In this document: positions 34,208-43,202 of the stretch, in pieces | Layout: each line of letters begins with the position of its first letter | How positions within the stretch are numbered: position 1 is the stretch's first letter | Source: Sphingobium sp. DEHP117 | GTDB taxonomy: Bacteria > Pseudomonadota > Alphaproteobacteria > Sphingomonadales > Sphingomonadaceae | NCBI RefSeq assembly: GCF_030867385.1 | Contig: NZ_JAPFBJ010000003.1 | Location: 310,001-374,000 of the forward strand | DNA: 64,000 bases | Direction of reading: 5' to 3' | The notes under the pieces: model-generated | What the model saw: the letters and a program-made list of their open reading frames with translations, nothing else | What the model was told of the DNA's origin: nothing | Database searches by the model: none | Position numbers and translations under genes: made by a program

Positions 34208-35824
34208 TCAGCTCTCGCCGCGTTCGAGCACGAAGTCCGAGTAACCTTTCGCCGCCTCGTCGTAGATTGCCTTACGATATGTGCCGAGGCCAGCCATGTA
34301 AAACATCATGCCCCGCTTCTTCCCGGCAATGTTGGACCCCGTATACCAGTTGTCCTCTTTCATCACGAGCGTCCCCTCGGCCATGCTGTGGATGTCATCC
34401 ATCCACGCGTCCTGGTCTTCCTGCCGGGCGTCGATGGTGCGGACGTTGTTCCTTTCCATCCAGTCGATGCATTCGGCGGTCCACTCGCAGTGCATCTCGA
34501 TCATCACGACGACGTTGGATAGAACGCCGGGGCTTCCCGGCCCGGTGAGGATGAAGAAGTTCGGGAAATCTGCGGCGATAATGCCCATGAAGGCGCCTGG
34601 ACCGTCATCAGCCCAGCGTTGGTTTATGTCCGCGCCATTTCGGCCGCTGATCTTAATTTTCGACAGCGCACCTGTGCCGGCATCGTAACCGGTGGCATAG
34701 ACCAGCACGTCGAACGGATAATCCGCCTTGGTCGTGCGTACACCGCCCGCATGGATCGTCTCGATCGGCTCTTCCTTCAACGCGACGACATGCACGTTGT
34801 CGCGATTGAACGCCGCATGATACCCGGTACCGATCGGCAAGCGCTTGGCCGCGAACACCCCGTGCGGACTCAGCAGGCGGGCAGTTTCGGGATCGTCGAC
34901 AATTTCGGCAATGCGGTCGCGCATGAACTGGGCGATTTCCGCGTTCGCATCAGGATCTATCAATACGTCGTTGAACCGATTGAGAACCGAGTTCCCACCT
35001 TCGCCCCAGCAACGGCTCAATTCGGCCTGGCGCTCTTCTAGAGGGACAGATCTGTAGGGATAGGCGTCGCTGAACCGGCGAAACCACACCCCGGTCGCAT
35101 TGTGACGGGCACGCTCGCGCAGCACATCGATCTCGGCGCGGACCGATGCGATTTCCTCTTCTTCAAGGGAGCGATTGTGCGATTCCTGCGCGAATGGTGG
35201 CGTGCGGATGAGTACGTGCAACGACTTCGCTGTCTTGGCCAGCTCGGGCACAAGCTGGACGCCGGAAGATCCCGTCCCGACAAGGCCGACGCGCTTGCCG
35301 GTGAAGTCGTTCAGTCCCTCGGGCCAGCGCGCCGAATGGATTGACTGACCCTCGAAATCCCCCACCCCTGGAATATCGGGTAGGACCGGTTCGGCCAGAA
35401 GCCCGGTCGCCATCGCACAATAGCGGCATTCGATCGTGTCACCGTTTTCGGATTCGAGCCGCCAGACGCCTTCGTCTTCAATCCAGGTCGCGGCTGAAAG
35501 GCGGGTTTCGAATCGGATATCTCGGCGCAGGTCGAGATGATCGGCCGCGAACTTGAGATATTCGAGAATCTCGGGCTGACGGGGGAAACGCTCGCTCCAC
35601 CGCCACTTCTCGTCCAGTCCCTTATCGAAGGTGTAGCAATACTGCATGCTTTCGATATCGCAGCGCAGACCCGGATAGCGGTTCCAATACCAGGTACCGC
35701 CCACCTCGGGCGCCGTTTCGAGCAGGACGACCTTAAGGCCCTGTTGGCGAAGCAGATGCAGCATGTAGAGGCCTGAAAAGCCCGCACCCACTACCACCGC
35801 ATCGAACTTTTCTTGCCGCGCCAT
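34208..35824 (-). CDS. Baeyer-Villiger monooxygenase (FAD/NADPH)
   Basis: This is a 538-residue class B monooxygenase. It has FAD-binding GAGFSG at 13-18, NADPH-binding GTGSSG at 183-188, and the diagnostic Baeyer-Villiger fingerprint F-x-G-x3-H-x3-W-P at 157-168 (FEGQSIHSARWP). It inserts oxygen next to a ketone, giving an ester or lactone, as cyclohexanone- and steroid-monooxygenases do. The gene follows an esterase gene by 14 bases, so the expected next step, ester or lactone hydrolysis, is encoded beside it. Confidence 0.93.
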   Translation of the reverse strand: MARQEKFDAVVVGAGFSGLYMLHLLRQQGLKVVLLETAPEVGGTWYWNRYPGLRCDIESMQYCYTFDKGLDEKWRWSERFPRQPEILEYLKFAADHLDLRRDIRFETRLSAATWIEDEGVWRLESENGDTIECRYCAMATGLLAEPVLPDIPGVGDFEGQSIHSARWPEGLNDFTGKRVGLVGTGSSGVQLVPELAKTAKSLHVLIRTPPFAQESHNRSLEEEEIASVRAEIDVLRERARHNATGVWFRRFSDAYPYRSVPLEERQAELSRCWGEGGNSVLNRFNDVLIDPDANAEIAQFMRDRIAEIVDDPETARLLSPHGVFAAKRLPIGTGYHAAFNRDNVHVVALKEEPIETIHAGGVRTTKADYPFDVLVYATGYDAGTGALSKIKISGRNGADINQRWADDGPGAFMGIIAADFPNFFILTGPGSPGVLSNVVVMIEMHCEWTAECIDWMERNNVRTIDARQEDQDAWMDDIHSMAEGTLVMKEDNWYTGSNIAGKKRGMMFYMAGLGTYRKAIYDEAAKGYSDFVLERGES

Positions 35825-35838
35825 CCTGTTGGTACTCC

Positions 35839-36807
35839 TTAGTCGTTCTTATGCAACCATGCCTTGAGAAACGCGGCAGCCATCGCGATGACTGCGCGCC
35901 CTTCCGCCCAGGCGGGGCCATAATTAAGAAAACCGTGCATGTGTCCGGACATGTGCACATGAGTCACCGCCCCGGCTTCCTGCGAAAGCCGCTCCGCCAA
36001 TGTCTTGCCTTCGTCGGCCAGCGGATCGTGCTCCAAAGTCAGGATGAAGGTCGGCGGCATTCCGGACATTCCTTCTGCGTGCAGCAGCGACACGCGCGGG
36101 TCCGCGCGGTCGGCTTCGCCAGCTACGTACAAGTTCCGCATCCAGCGCATCGCCGGCGCCGTGAGTTGCAGCCCGCTTTCGCAGCGCGCATAGGATGGGC
36201 TCTCTCCCGACAGGTCGGTAACCGGGTAGAACAGGGCCTGACAGGCAATCGCCGGCCCAGCCCTGACCGCACCCGCAAGCGCCAAGGAAGCCGCCAAATT
36301 GGCCCCGGCACTATCGCCCGCCACTGCGATCCGGTTTGGATCAATCCTGCGGGCGTCTGCTTGGCTCGCAAGCCAATCGAGAACAGCGGCGGCATCGTTA
36401 TGCGCTGCGGGAAACGGATATTCGGGCGCGAGCCGATAAGTCGCAGCCAGCACCGTCGCCCCGCTGGCATTGGCCAGCGCGCGGCAGATCGCATCGTGAC
36501 TTTCGAGATCGCACATCACCCAGCCACCGCCATGCAGGTGCAGGATAACCGCTCCGTCTACCTCCGGGTCCGGCGTTGCCGGATGGTACCAGCGCAGCGC
36601 GAGCGATGCTTCGCCTGTATCGATTGTTTCATCGATTACCTTGCCGACTTCCTCGCGCGGTGCGGGAAAGGCATCTGCAAAGGCCTTGGCCGCTTGCCTG
36701 GCCTCGCCGATCGACATGTTTTCAAATGCCATGTCCGAATCGAGCAGTATGGCCCTGAACGCGCTGGCGACCGGATGAAGTCCACGTGGCTGGTTCTCGA
36801 CATTCAT
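35839..36807 (-). CDS. Alpha/beta-hydrolase, hormone-sensitive-lipase family esterase
   Basis: This is a 322-residue family IV esterase. HGGGWV is the oxyanion hole and GDSAGA holds the nucleophile Ser. The Asp (EHDPLADEG) and His (HMHGFLNYG) complete the triad. It likely hydrolyses the ester or lactone produced by the co-transcribed Baeyer-Villiger enzyme. It is separated from TonB receptor 2 upstream by a hairpin (36836-36880), so transcription may be partly attenuated or start in the gap. Confidence 0.9.
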   Translation of the reverse strand: MNVENQPRGLHPVASAFRAILLDSDMAFENMSIGEARQAAKAFADAFPAPREEVGKVIDETIDTGEASLALRWYHPATPDPEVDGAVILHLHGGGWVMCDLESHDAICRALANASGATVLAATYRLAPEYPFPAAHNDAAAVLDWLASQADARRIDPNRIAVAGDSAGANLAASLALAGAVRAGPAIACQALFYPVTDLSGESPSYARCESGLQLTAPAMRWMRNLYVAGEADRADPRVSLLHAEGMSGMPPTFILTLEHDPLADEGKTLAERLSQEAGAVTHVHMSGHMHGFLNYGPAWAEGRAVIAMAAAFLKAWLHKND

Positions 36808-36835
36808 GACATCGCTTCTCCCTCGATCGGCAGGT

Positions 36836-36880
36836 GCCCCGTCACCATGGGAGGTTCGGCCCGAAGCCGGGTGACGGGGC
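36836..36880. terminator. Stem-loop between TonB receptor 2 and the esterase gene
   Basis: GCCCCGTCACC (36836-36846) pairs perfectly with GGTGACGGGGC (36870-36880). It lies just after the receptor stop (minus strand). There is no clear T-run, so it may be an attenuator or an mRNA-stabilising stem rather than a full terminator. Confidence 0.5.
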
Positions 36881-36899
36881 TATTCCTTATGCGCAACCT

Positions 36900-39446
36900 T
36901 TAGAAGCGGAAGGTAACCTGCGCTTCAACCGTGCGGGGATCGTTGACTGCGCCGTAGACGTCAGCCGGGGCGGCCGCGAGCGTTCCCTCTCCACCGCCGT
37001 TGAAAGGAACGGCCTGCGCATCGGTGAACACAAACTTGTTGGTGAGGTTCTTTCCGAGCAAACCGATCTGCCAGCTTTTGTCGGCTGGGCCGAAGCGGAC
37101 ACCGGCGTCGATCGTGGCAAATGCGCTCTGCTTATATTCGTTCCCCGAAAGCGAAACGAACCCGTTGCCAAAGTAGCTGGAGCTGTAGCGACCGTTGGCT
37201 GAGAGCGTGAGCAGAAGATCGTTGCCAACCTCGAACTCCTTATTCACCTGCAGGTTCGCGGTCCATTCCGGTGCCTGGGCCGGGCGCTGGCCCGCCAGAT
37301 TCTGGTAAGGACGCACGATCGTATCGGTCTGCCCGACGGTGCAGCCCTCGGCGATCGACTGGCCGGTGAAGCACGGTGCAAATGGGAACTTCGTGTATTT
37401 CGCATCGGTGTAGGCGATTGACCCGTTCACGGTCAGGCCGCTGGCGGACCGGGGCGCGTATTCGAACAGAAGTTCCGCACCGCGCGTCCGCAGACGGGCT
37501 GCGTTGAGCGTGAAGTAGCGGAGCGACGCTGCGTCCAGGAAATTGATCTGCTGGTCGTTGTAGGTATACCAGAACACGTCGGCGTTCAGGCGCAGCTGGT
37601 TATCCATTAGGATGGATTTCACGCCACCTTCGAAACCCTTGACCTTTTCAGGCCTGTAGGACGCACCCTGGGGCGTGGTGCCCGGCGTGATCAAGCCCGA
37701 GATGTCGAAGCCGCCCGATTTGTAGGCCGTACGAAAGCTGGCGTAGGCGGTCACGTTGGTACTGGGCCGGTATGTCAACGTCACTTCAGGAGAGAAGTTG
37801 TTGAACGACTGCTTCGCGCCGATCGACGTCGGCAGGAAAACAGCCTGGTACGCCGCGTTGACGTAGCTCTGAGCGAACTCGGATTCCTTCTTCTCATGCG
37901 TATAGCGCGCGCCACCTGTGATATTCAGCTGGTCGGTCACGTCGAACTGCAGCTGAGCAAAGCCGGCGTAGGTTTTGCCGTTCGAGAAACTTTCCTTGCG
38001 AACCGTCACGAATTCTGCTGTCGGATCGAGGACCGAACTGTCCGATGGGCCGCCAGGAAACAGAACTTCCTGATAGAAGTCGAGTTTTTGGTCCTGGAAA
38101 TAGCCGCCGATCATGAAATTGAGCGGACCGTCAAAGTCGGACTGCAGGCGCGCTTCGGTCGAAAAGGCGCTGAGTGTGGTGTGTTCGGCGCTATGGTTGC
38201 CCTTGCCGCCGGGCGACAGGAAGTTCGATGTATAATCGAAGTCGCCCATGAACCAGTTGTCCCAGCGAACGTAGGCGGGAACGATGCTCAGCGTCACGGC
38301 ATCCCCCTTCCACTCCAGATCGCCGCTGACGTTGTAGGACTTGTAGTCCTGATAGGTCGAACCTCCGTGACGACCGAACAGAGGGTTCGTCCTTGCCTCG
38401 GCAGCGGCCATCGGACTCTGGGAGATCTTGAACTTCTTCCCGCACGACAGGGTCGGATCGTTTTGCGCCACACCGCCGACAGGGCAGAAATAAGTCACCA
38501 GATTGGCTGCGGGCGACAGGTTGTGGAAATCTGTGAAGGTGAATTTGACGCGCGCGGTGAGATCGCTGCTGGGCTCGAACAGCAAGGTGGTGCGCGCCAT
38601 GATGTTGCGCTCGCCCGGCGAGTCACCGTCTTCGGCGGGCACCAGCCGCTGCGTCGTCTGGCCTGTCGCAATATCGAACGTGCTGTCGATATGATCGACG
38701 GACTGATTGCGGAACAGCGAACCGAACTGCTTGCTGTAAAAGCCAGCGAAGCGCACCGCCAGCGTATCGCTGAGCGGCAGTGAGAGGTTACCCTCGATAG
38801 AGGGCGCACTGCCATTGAATTCGTAGCCGGCCCGGATCATGCCTTCGGTGGTTCGGGCCGGGTCTGCCGTAGTGATGGAGATGGCACCGGCGGTCGTGTT
38901 CTTACCGTAGAACAACGCCTGCGGGCCCTTCAGAACCTCGATCCGGGCAATGTCGAACAGGCCTTCGTTGATCGCGTGGCCACCCGAGATATAAACCCCG
39001 TCGACGATCGTAGCGACCGACTGTTCAAGGCTGACGGAGGTATTTGGAACACTGACACCGCGCAGGCCGATGCTTGCACCATTGCCCGCCCCGGCTCGGC
39101 CGACGATCAGCTGCGGGGCCAGCGTAGAAACTGCTTCGATCGAGTCGACCTTGTAATTCGCGACCTGCTCTGCCGACAAGACTTCTGCAGCGATCGGAAT
39201 GTTCTGGATGCTTTCTTCTTTCTTGCGCGCTGTAACAATGATTTCCTCCAGACCTCCGGTGCGCGCAGCCGGATTCGTATCAGCCTCAACGGCGCTCTGC
39301 CCCATGGCCGCAACCGGAAGAAACATCGCAAGGGCGGCACCGCAGAGGGCACTGGCCCGAAATTTCGTGAAGCGCGCGCCCTTTTCGGCAGCGGACACAC
39401 GTTCATTGATCAACGAATCTTGGAATTCAGCCCCTGTCATCTTCAT
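36900..39446 (-). CDS. TonB-dependent receptor 2 of the catabolic island
   Basis: This is an 848-residue receptor with a longer N-terminus (about 35 residues before the hydrophobic signal core ALCGAALAMFLPVAAMG). It then has a TonB-box/plug region EEIIVTARKKEESIQNIPIA and a barrel ending in TFRF. Plug blocks such as VGRAGAGNGASIGLRGVS and FYGKNTTAG are nearly identical to those of receptor 1. It is divergent from the ALDH/PQQ-ADH operon. The first likely start may lie nearer the signal core, but the long form is kept because no better ribosome site is evident. Confidence 0.92.
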   Translation of the reverse strand: MKMTGAEFQDSLINERVSAAEKGARFTKFRASALCGAALAMFLPVAAMGQSAVEADTNPAARTGGLEEIIVTARKKEESIQNIPIAAEVLSAEQVANYKVDSIEAVSTLAPQLIVGRAGAGNGASIGLRGVSVPNTSVSLEQSVATIVDGVYISGGHAINEGLFDIARIEVLKGPQALFYGKNTTAGAISITTADPARTTEGMIRAGYEFNGSAPSIEGNLSLPLSDTLAVRFAGFYSKQFGSLFRNQSVDHIDSTFDIATGQTTQRLVPAEDGDSPGERNIMARTTLLFEPSSDLTARVKFTFTDFHNLSPAANLVTYFCPVGGVAQNDPTLSCGKKFKISQSPMAAAEARTNPLFGRHGGSTYQDYKSYNVSGDLEWKGDAVTLSIVPAYVRWDNWFMGDFDYTSNFLSPGGKGNHSAEHTTLSAFSTEARLQSDFDGPLNFMIGGYFQDQKLDFYQEVLFPGGPSDSSVLDPTAEFVTVRKESFSNGKTYAGFAQLQFDVTDQLNITGGARYTHEKKESEFAQSYVNAAYQAVFLPTSIGAKQSFNNFSPEVTLTYRPSTNVTAYASFRTAYKSGGFDISGLITPGTTPQGASYRPEKVKGFEGGVKSILMDNQLRLNADVFWYTYNDQQINFLDAASLRYFTLNAARLRTRGAELLFEYAPRSASGLTVNGSIAYTDAKYTKFPFAPCFTGQSIAEGCTVGQTDTIVRPYQNLAGQRPAQAPEWTANLQVNKEFEVGNDLLLTLSANGRYSSSYFGNGFVSLSGNEYKQSAFATIDAGVRFGPADKSWQIGLLGKNLTNKFVFTDAQAVPFNGGGEGTLAAAPADVYGAVNDPRTVEAQVTFRF

Positions 39447-39498
39447 CTCTCCTGATTTTTCTGTGTTTGATCACAACGACAGTTGCCTTCATATCTAT

Positions 39499-39514
39499 GA
39501 TCATTATATTAATC
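39499..39514 (+). promoter_or_regulatory. Operator-like motif, site E (weak)
   Basis: GATCATTATATTAATC matches 12 of 16 positions of the site A/B motif. It lies between TonB receptor 2 and the divergent ALDH/PQQ-ADH genes, the fifth promoter region of the island. AT-rich promoter DNA alone could give this degree of match. Confidence 0.35.
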
Positions 39515-39589
39515 AACAGCTAAATTGGAGCTAGCTGACACGTCTTTGCCGAATGTGTCTGTACGCCGGTGACTATGACAGGAGAGAAT

Positions 39590-41095
39590 ATGCCTTTTAC
39601 GCAGCGCAGCGCAGCGGTCGACGCCTTCCTTATGAGCGAGCCAGGGTCTTTCATCGACGGAAAAGCTGTTCGCGGCACCGCCGGTGAAACGATCGTCGTC
39701 ATCGATCCCGCAACCGAGGAGGAGCTGGCTTCGATCGAGGCTGCGGGCGCCAAGGAAGTAGATGCCGCGGTCGCGGCGGCGCGTCGCAGCTTCGATGACA
39801 GGCGCTGGCGCGGCCTCGCGCCGCAGGCCCGGCGGGATATATTGTGGAAGCTGGGCGATCTTATCGCGGCGCGCGCAAATGAACTGGCCGAGCTGGATGT
39901 GCTCGACAATGGAATGCCGCTGGCCTTTGCCAAGTGGGAGATGAGTGCCTGCACCGAATGGCTGCGCCACTTCGCGGGCCAGGCGGCACAGATACATGGC
40001 ATCAATGCTTCTGCGGCGCTTAGCGGCGGCGGCACCGACATTCACGCTTATACCAGTGTACAGCCGGTGGGTGTCGCGGCGCTGATCGTGCCGTGGAACG
40101 CACCGACCGGTAACATGATGATCAAGCTTGCCCCGGCGCTGGCCACGGGTTGCTCTGTTATCATCAAGCCGGCCGAAGAGACCCCCCTCACCTCGACCAT
40201 CATCGCACAGCTGTGCCTGGAAGCGGGTGTGCCCGAAGGCGTGGTCAACGTGGTTGTTGGTACCGGGCGCGAGGCAGGCGCACGCCTCGCAGCGCATCCC
40301 GGCGTCGACAAGGTATCGTTCACAGGCTCGACCGCGACCGGCAAGGCCATCGTCGCCGCCGCTGCCGGCAATCTCAAGCGCGTCACGCTCGAACTCGGCG
40401 GAAAGTCGCCTGTGATCGTGTGCGACGACGCCGACCTCGACCTGGCTATACCGGCGGTCGCGAATGCCATCTTCGCCAATTCCGGCCAGATCTGTTTTGC
40501 CGGTTCGCGCCTGTTCGTGCACTCGCGGGTCTATGACAAGGTGATCGAGGGGGTCGCCGAGTTCGCCAAGGGTCTCAAGATCGGCAACGGTTTCGATCCA
40601 TCGACAAACCTAGGGCCGCTCATCTCGGGGAAACAACGCGACCAGGTGACAAGATATCTGGAAAGCGGCCGCACAAGCGGCGGGCAGATCGTGACAGGCG
40701 GCACCGCTCCGACGGGACCTGGATTCTTTGTTGAACCGACCGTCTTCGCCAACGTTGCGCAAGACCGCGAGATCGCACGCGAGGAAATCTTCGGCCCGGT
40801 TCTGGTCGCCACCCCGTTTGACGATCTTGACGTCGTCGTGGGTCTGGCCAACGATACTCGCTATGGCCTGGGTTCGGGCGTGTTTACGCGCGATGTGAAC
40901 AAGGTACACTGGCTGGCCGGCCGGATCGACGCAGGCAACGTCTGGGTCAACACCTACGGCATCACGCACCCGGCCATGCCCTTTGGTGGAATGAAAGAAT
41001 CGGGCTGGGGTCGGGAAATGAGCAGTGACGTGCTCGACGCATATACCGAAAAGAAATCGGTATTCGTCGCACTGAGCAGCCCGGTGGGCCAATAA
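39590..41095 (+). CDS. Aldehyde dehydrogenase
   Basis: This is a 501-residue ALDH starting at MPFTQRSAAVDA, chosen because AGGAGA lies just before this ATG. A GTG at 39569 is in frame. It has canonical PWNAP, KPAEETPL, FTGS, LELGGKSP and catalytic Cys (SGQICFAGSR), so NAD(P) binding looks normal. Its stop and the PQQ-dehydrogenase start share a base (TAATG), so the two are translationally coupled. This ALDH probably finishes the oxidation begun by that dehydrogenase. Confidence 0.93.
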   Translation: MPFTQRSAAVDAFLMSEPGSFIDGKAVRGTAGETIVVIDPATEEELASIEAAGAKEVDAAVAAARRSFDDRRWRGLAPQARRDILWKLGDLIAARANELAELDVLDNGMPLAFAKWEMSACTEWLRHFAGQAAQIHGINASAALSGGGTDIHAYTSVQPVGVAALIVPWNAPTGNMMIKLAPALATGCSVIIKPAEETPLTSTIIAQLCLEAGVPEGVVNVVVGTGREAGARLAAHPGVDKVSFTGSTATGKAIVAAAAGNLKRVTLELGGKSPVIVCDDADLDLAIPAVANAIFANSGQICFAGSRLFVHSRVYDKVIEGVAEFAKGLKIGNGFDPSTNLGPLISGKQRDQVTRYLESGRTSGGQIVTGGTAPTGPGFFVEPTVFANVAQDREIAREEIFGPVLVATPFDDLDVVVGLANDTRYGLGSGVFTRDVNKVHWLAGRIDAGNVWVNTYGITHPAMPFGGMKESGWGREMSSDVLDAYTEKKSVFVALSSPVGQ

Positions 41096-43194
41096 TGGCA
41101 CGACTATCGGGTTTTGCCGCGGTACTGGCCGCCCTTGCAACCTTCACGCTGGCCGCCTGCGGCGGACAAGGCGGTGGCTCGAGTTCGGACGGTATCTCCG
41201 CTGGCGACTGGCCATCGTACAACCGCGATGCCGACGAAACCCGTCATTCGCCGCTGACCCGGATCGATCCCAGCAACGTCGGCGAGCTCGGGCTGGCATG
41301 GTCGTTCGATTTCGACAATTCCCACGCGCAGGAGGCGACACCCCTCGTGATCGACGGGATAATGTACGTGGCCAGCGCGTGGAACAAGCTTTACGCTCTT
41401 GATGCCGCGACCGGCAAGCAGCTGTGGAGCTTCGACCCCAAGGTTCCGCGCGATACCCAGCTCTCTGCCTGTTGTGACGCTGTGACGCGGGGCATCGCGT
41501 ATGACAAGGGCCGCATCTTCTTCGCCACGCTAGACGGTCGGCTGATCGCGGTAGATGCGAAGAACGGCAGGCAGCTGTGGTCGGAGGTCACGGTCGATCA
41601 GTCCAAACCCTACACCATTACCGGTGCCCCACGCGTAGCCAAGGGCAAGGTTTTCATCGGCAATGGCGGCGCGGAATATGGCGTGCGCGGCTATGTCTCG
41701 GCCTACGATCAGTCATCGGGCAAGATGGTCTGGCGGTTCTACACCGTCCCCGGGGAGCCGGGCAAACGCGACCGGGCCGCATCGGACGGCATACTGGAGA
41801 AGCTGGCCCGCCCGACATGGCACGGCAACGTTTACTGGAAGGCCGGCGGTGGCGGCACCGTTTGGGATTCGATCGTCTATGACAAGGAACTCGACCAGCT
41901 GATCGTCGGCGTCGGCAATGGCGGGCCCTGGGATCGGTTCTATCGCTCCGAGAACAAGGGCGACAATCTGTTCCTTGGTTCCGTCCTGGCGCTTGATCCC
42001 GACACGGGTGCCTACAAGTGGCACTATCAGGAAACGCCGGGCGACTCGTGGGACTTTACCTCGACCCAGCAAATTTCGCTCAGCCATATGGAGATAGACG
42101 GCAAACAGCGGCCGGTCGCGCTGCATGCGCCGAAGAACGGCTTTTTCTATGTAATCGATCGTCGCGACGGCAAGGTGCTTTCTGCCGACAAGTTTGCCAA
42201 CGCCAACTGGACGGAAAGAGTCGACCTCGATACCGGTCGCCCGGTCGAAAACCCCGACGCACGCTATATCGACAAGCCCTTTTTGGCCACCGTAGGGTCG
42301 ACGGGCGCCCACAATTGGCACCCGATGTCATTCGATCCCGAGCGCGGCCTTGTGTTTCTGCCCGCGCAGGAGGTGCCCCAATACTACGCCCGCGACCCCA
42401 ATTTCGCATTCACAGAGGGTCTGTGGAATCTGGGCATTGACCCGACCTATGGCGGCATGCCCGAGACCAAGGAACAGATCGCGGCGGCCAAGTCCGCGAG
42501 CAAGGGCTCGCTGGTCGCGTGGGATCCGGTGAAGCGCAAACCGCGATGGACCGTAGAGCACACAAGCGCGTGGAACGGCGGTGTGCTTTCGACCGCCAGC
42601 GGCCTCGTTTTCCAGGGTCTGGCCGATGGCACCTTTCGCGCCTATGCTTCGGAAAATGGCAAGGAACTGTGGCGCTTTGACGCGCAGAACACGATCCTGG
42701 CCGGCGCCATCACCTATTCGGTCGGCGATACGCAGTATGTTGCGGTGACGGTCGGCGGCTCGGCGGGCACCCCCGCAATGGGTCGGCTTGACGGACCCGT
42801 AGCCCACCCACCGGGCCGCTTGCTGGTCTTTGCGCTCGGCGCCAAAAGCACGTTGCCAAAGACGGATCGCACACTCGCCTCTATCGTGGTGCCCGACAAC
42901 AGCTTCAGCGCGGCGCAAATCGCCAAGGGCGAGAAGAGCTTCGGCAAATATTGCGCCGCGTGTCACGGGTTCGGAACCTACAGCGCGGGCATATTCCCGG
43001 ACCTCAAACGCTCTGCATATCTCGGTAGTCGAGACGGCTGGAAATCCGTAGTGATCGGCGGAGCGCTGGCAGACTTGGGTATGGTGTCGTTCGCAAAGTA
43101 CTTCGATGAAGCGACTGCGGAAAGCATCCGCGCGTATGTCGCCAGCGAAGCCAAGCGCCAGGTAGACGGAAACAAGGCCTCGAAAGCGCGATAA
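41095..43194 (+). CDS. PQQ-dependent alcohol dehydrogenase fused to cytochrome c (quinohaemoprotein)
   Basis: This is a 699-residue protein. The signal ends in a lipobox (LAAC, Cys about 23), so it is likely a periplasm-facing lipoprotein. An eight-bladed PQQ propeller follows, with the adjacent Cys pair (SACCDAV, about 125-126) that contacts PQQ and the catalytic Asp in GDSWDFT. The position two residues after that Asp is Thr, not Asp, which suggests calcium rather than lanthanide. The C-terminal cytochrome c domain has CAACH near residue 620. It passes alcohol-derived electrons to the respiratory chain. PQQ synthesis genes are not in the window. Confidence 0.92.
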   Translation: MARLSGFAAVLAALATFTLAACGGQGGGSSSDGISAGDWPSYNRDADETRHSPLTRIDPSNVGELGLAWSFDFDNSHAQEATPLVIDGIMYVASAWNKLYALDAATGKQLWSFDPKVPRDTQLSACCDAVTRGIAYDKGRIFFATLDGRLIAVDAKNGRQLWSEVTVDQSKPYTITGAPRVAKGKVFIGNGGAEYGVRGYVSAYDQSSGKMVWRFYTVPGEPGKRDRAASDGILEKLARPTWHGNVYWKAGGGGTVWDSIVYDKELDQLIVGVGNGGPWDRFYRSENKGDNLFLGSVLALDPDTGAYKWHYQETPGDSWDFTSTQQISLSHMEIDGKQRPVALHAPKNGFFYVIDRRDGKVLSADKFANANWTERVDLDTGRPVENPDARYIDKPFLATVGSTGAHNWHPMSFDPERGLVFLPAQEVPQYYARDPNFAFTEGLWNLGIDPTYGGMPETKEQIAAAKSASKGSLVAWDPVKRKPRWTVEHTSAWNGGVLSTASGLVFQGLADGTFRAYASENGKELWRFDAQNTILAGAITYSVGDTQYVAVTVGGSAGTPAMGRLDGPVAHPPGRLLVFALGAKSTLPKTDRTLASIVVPDNSFSAAQIAKGEKSFGKYCAACHGFGTYSAGIFPDLKRSAYLGSRDGWKSVVIGGALADLGMVSFAKYFDEATAESIRAYVASEAKRQVDGNKASKAR

Positions 43195-43202
43195 CATGCC
43201 AT

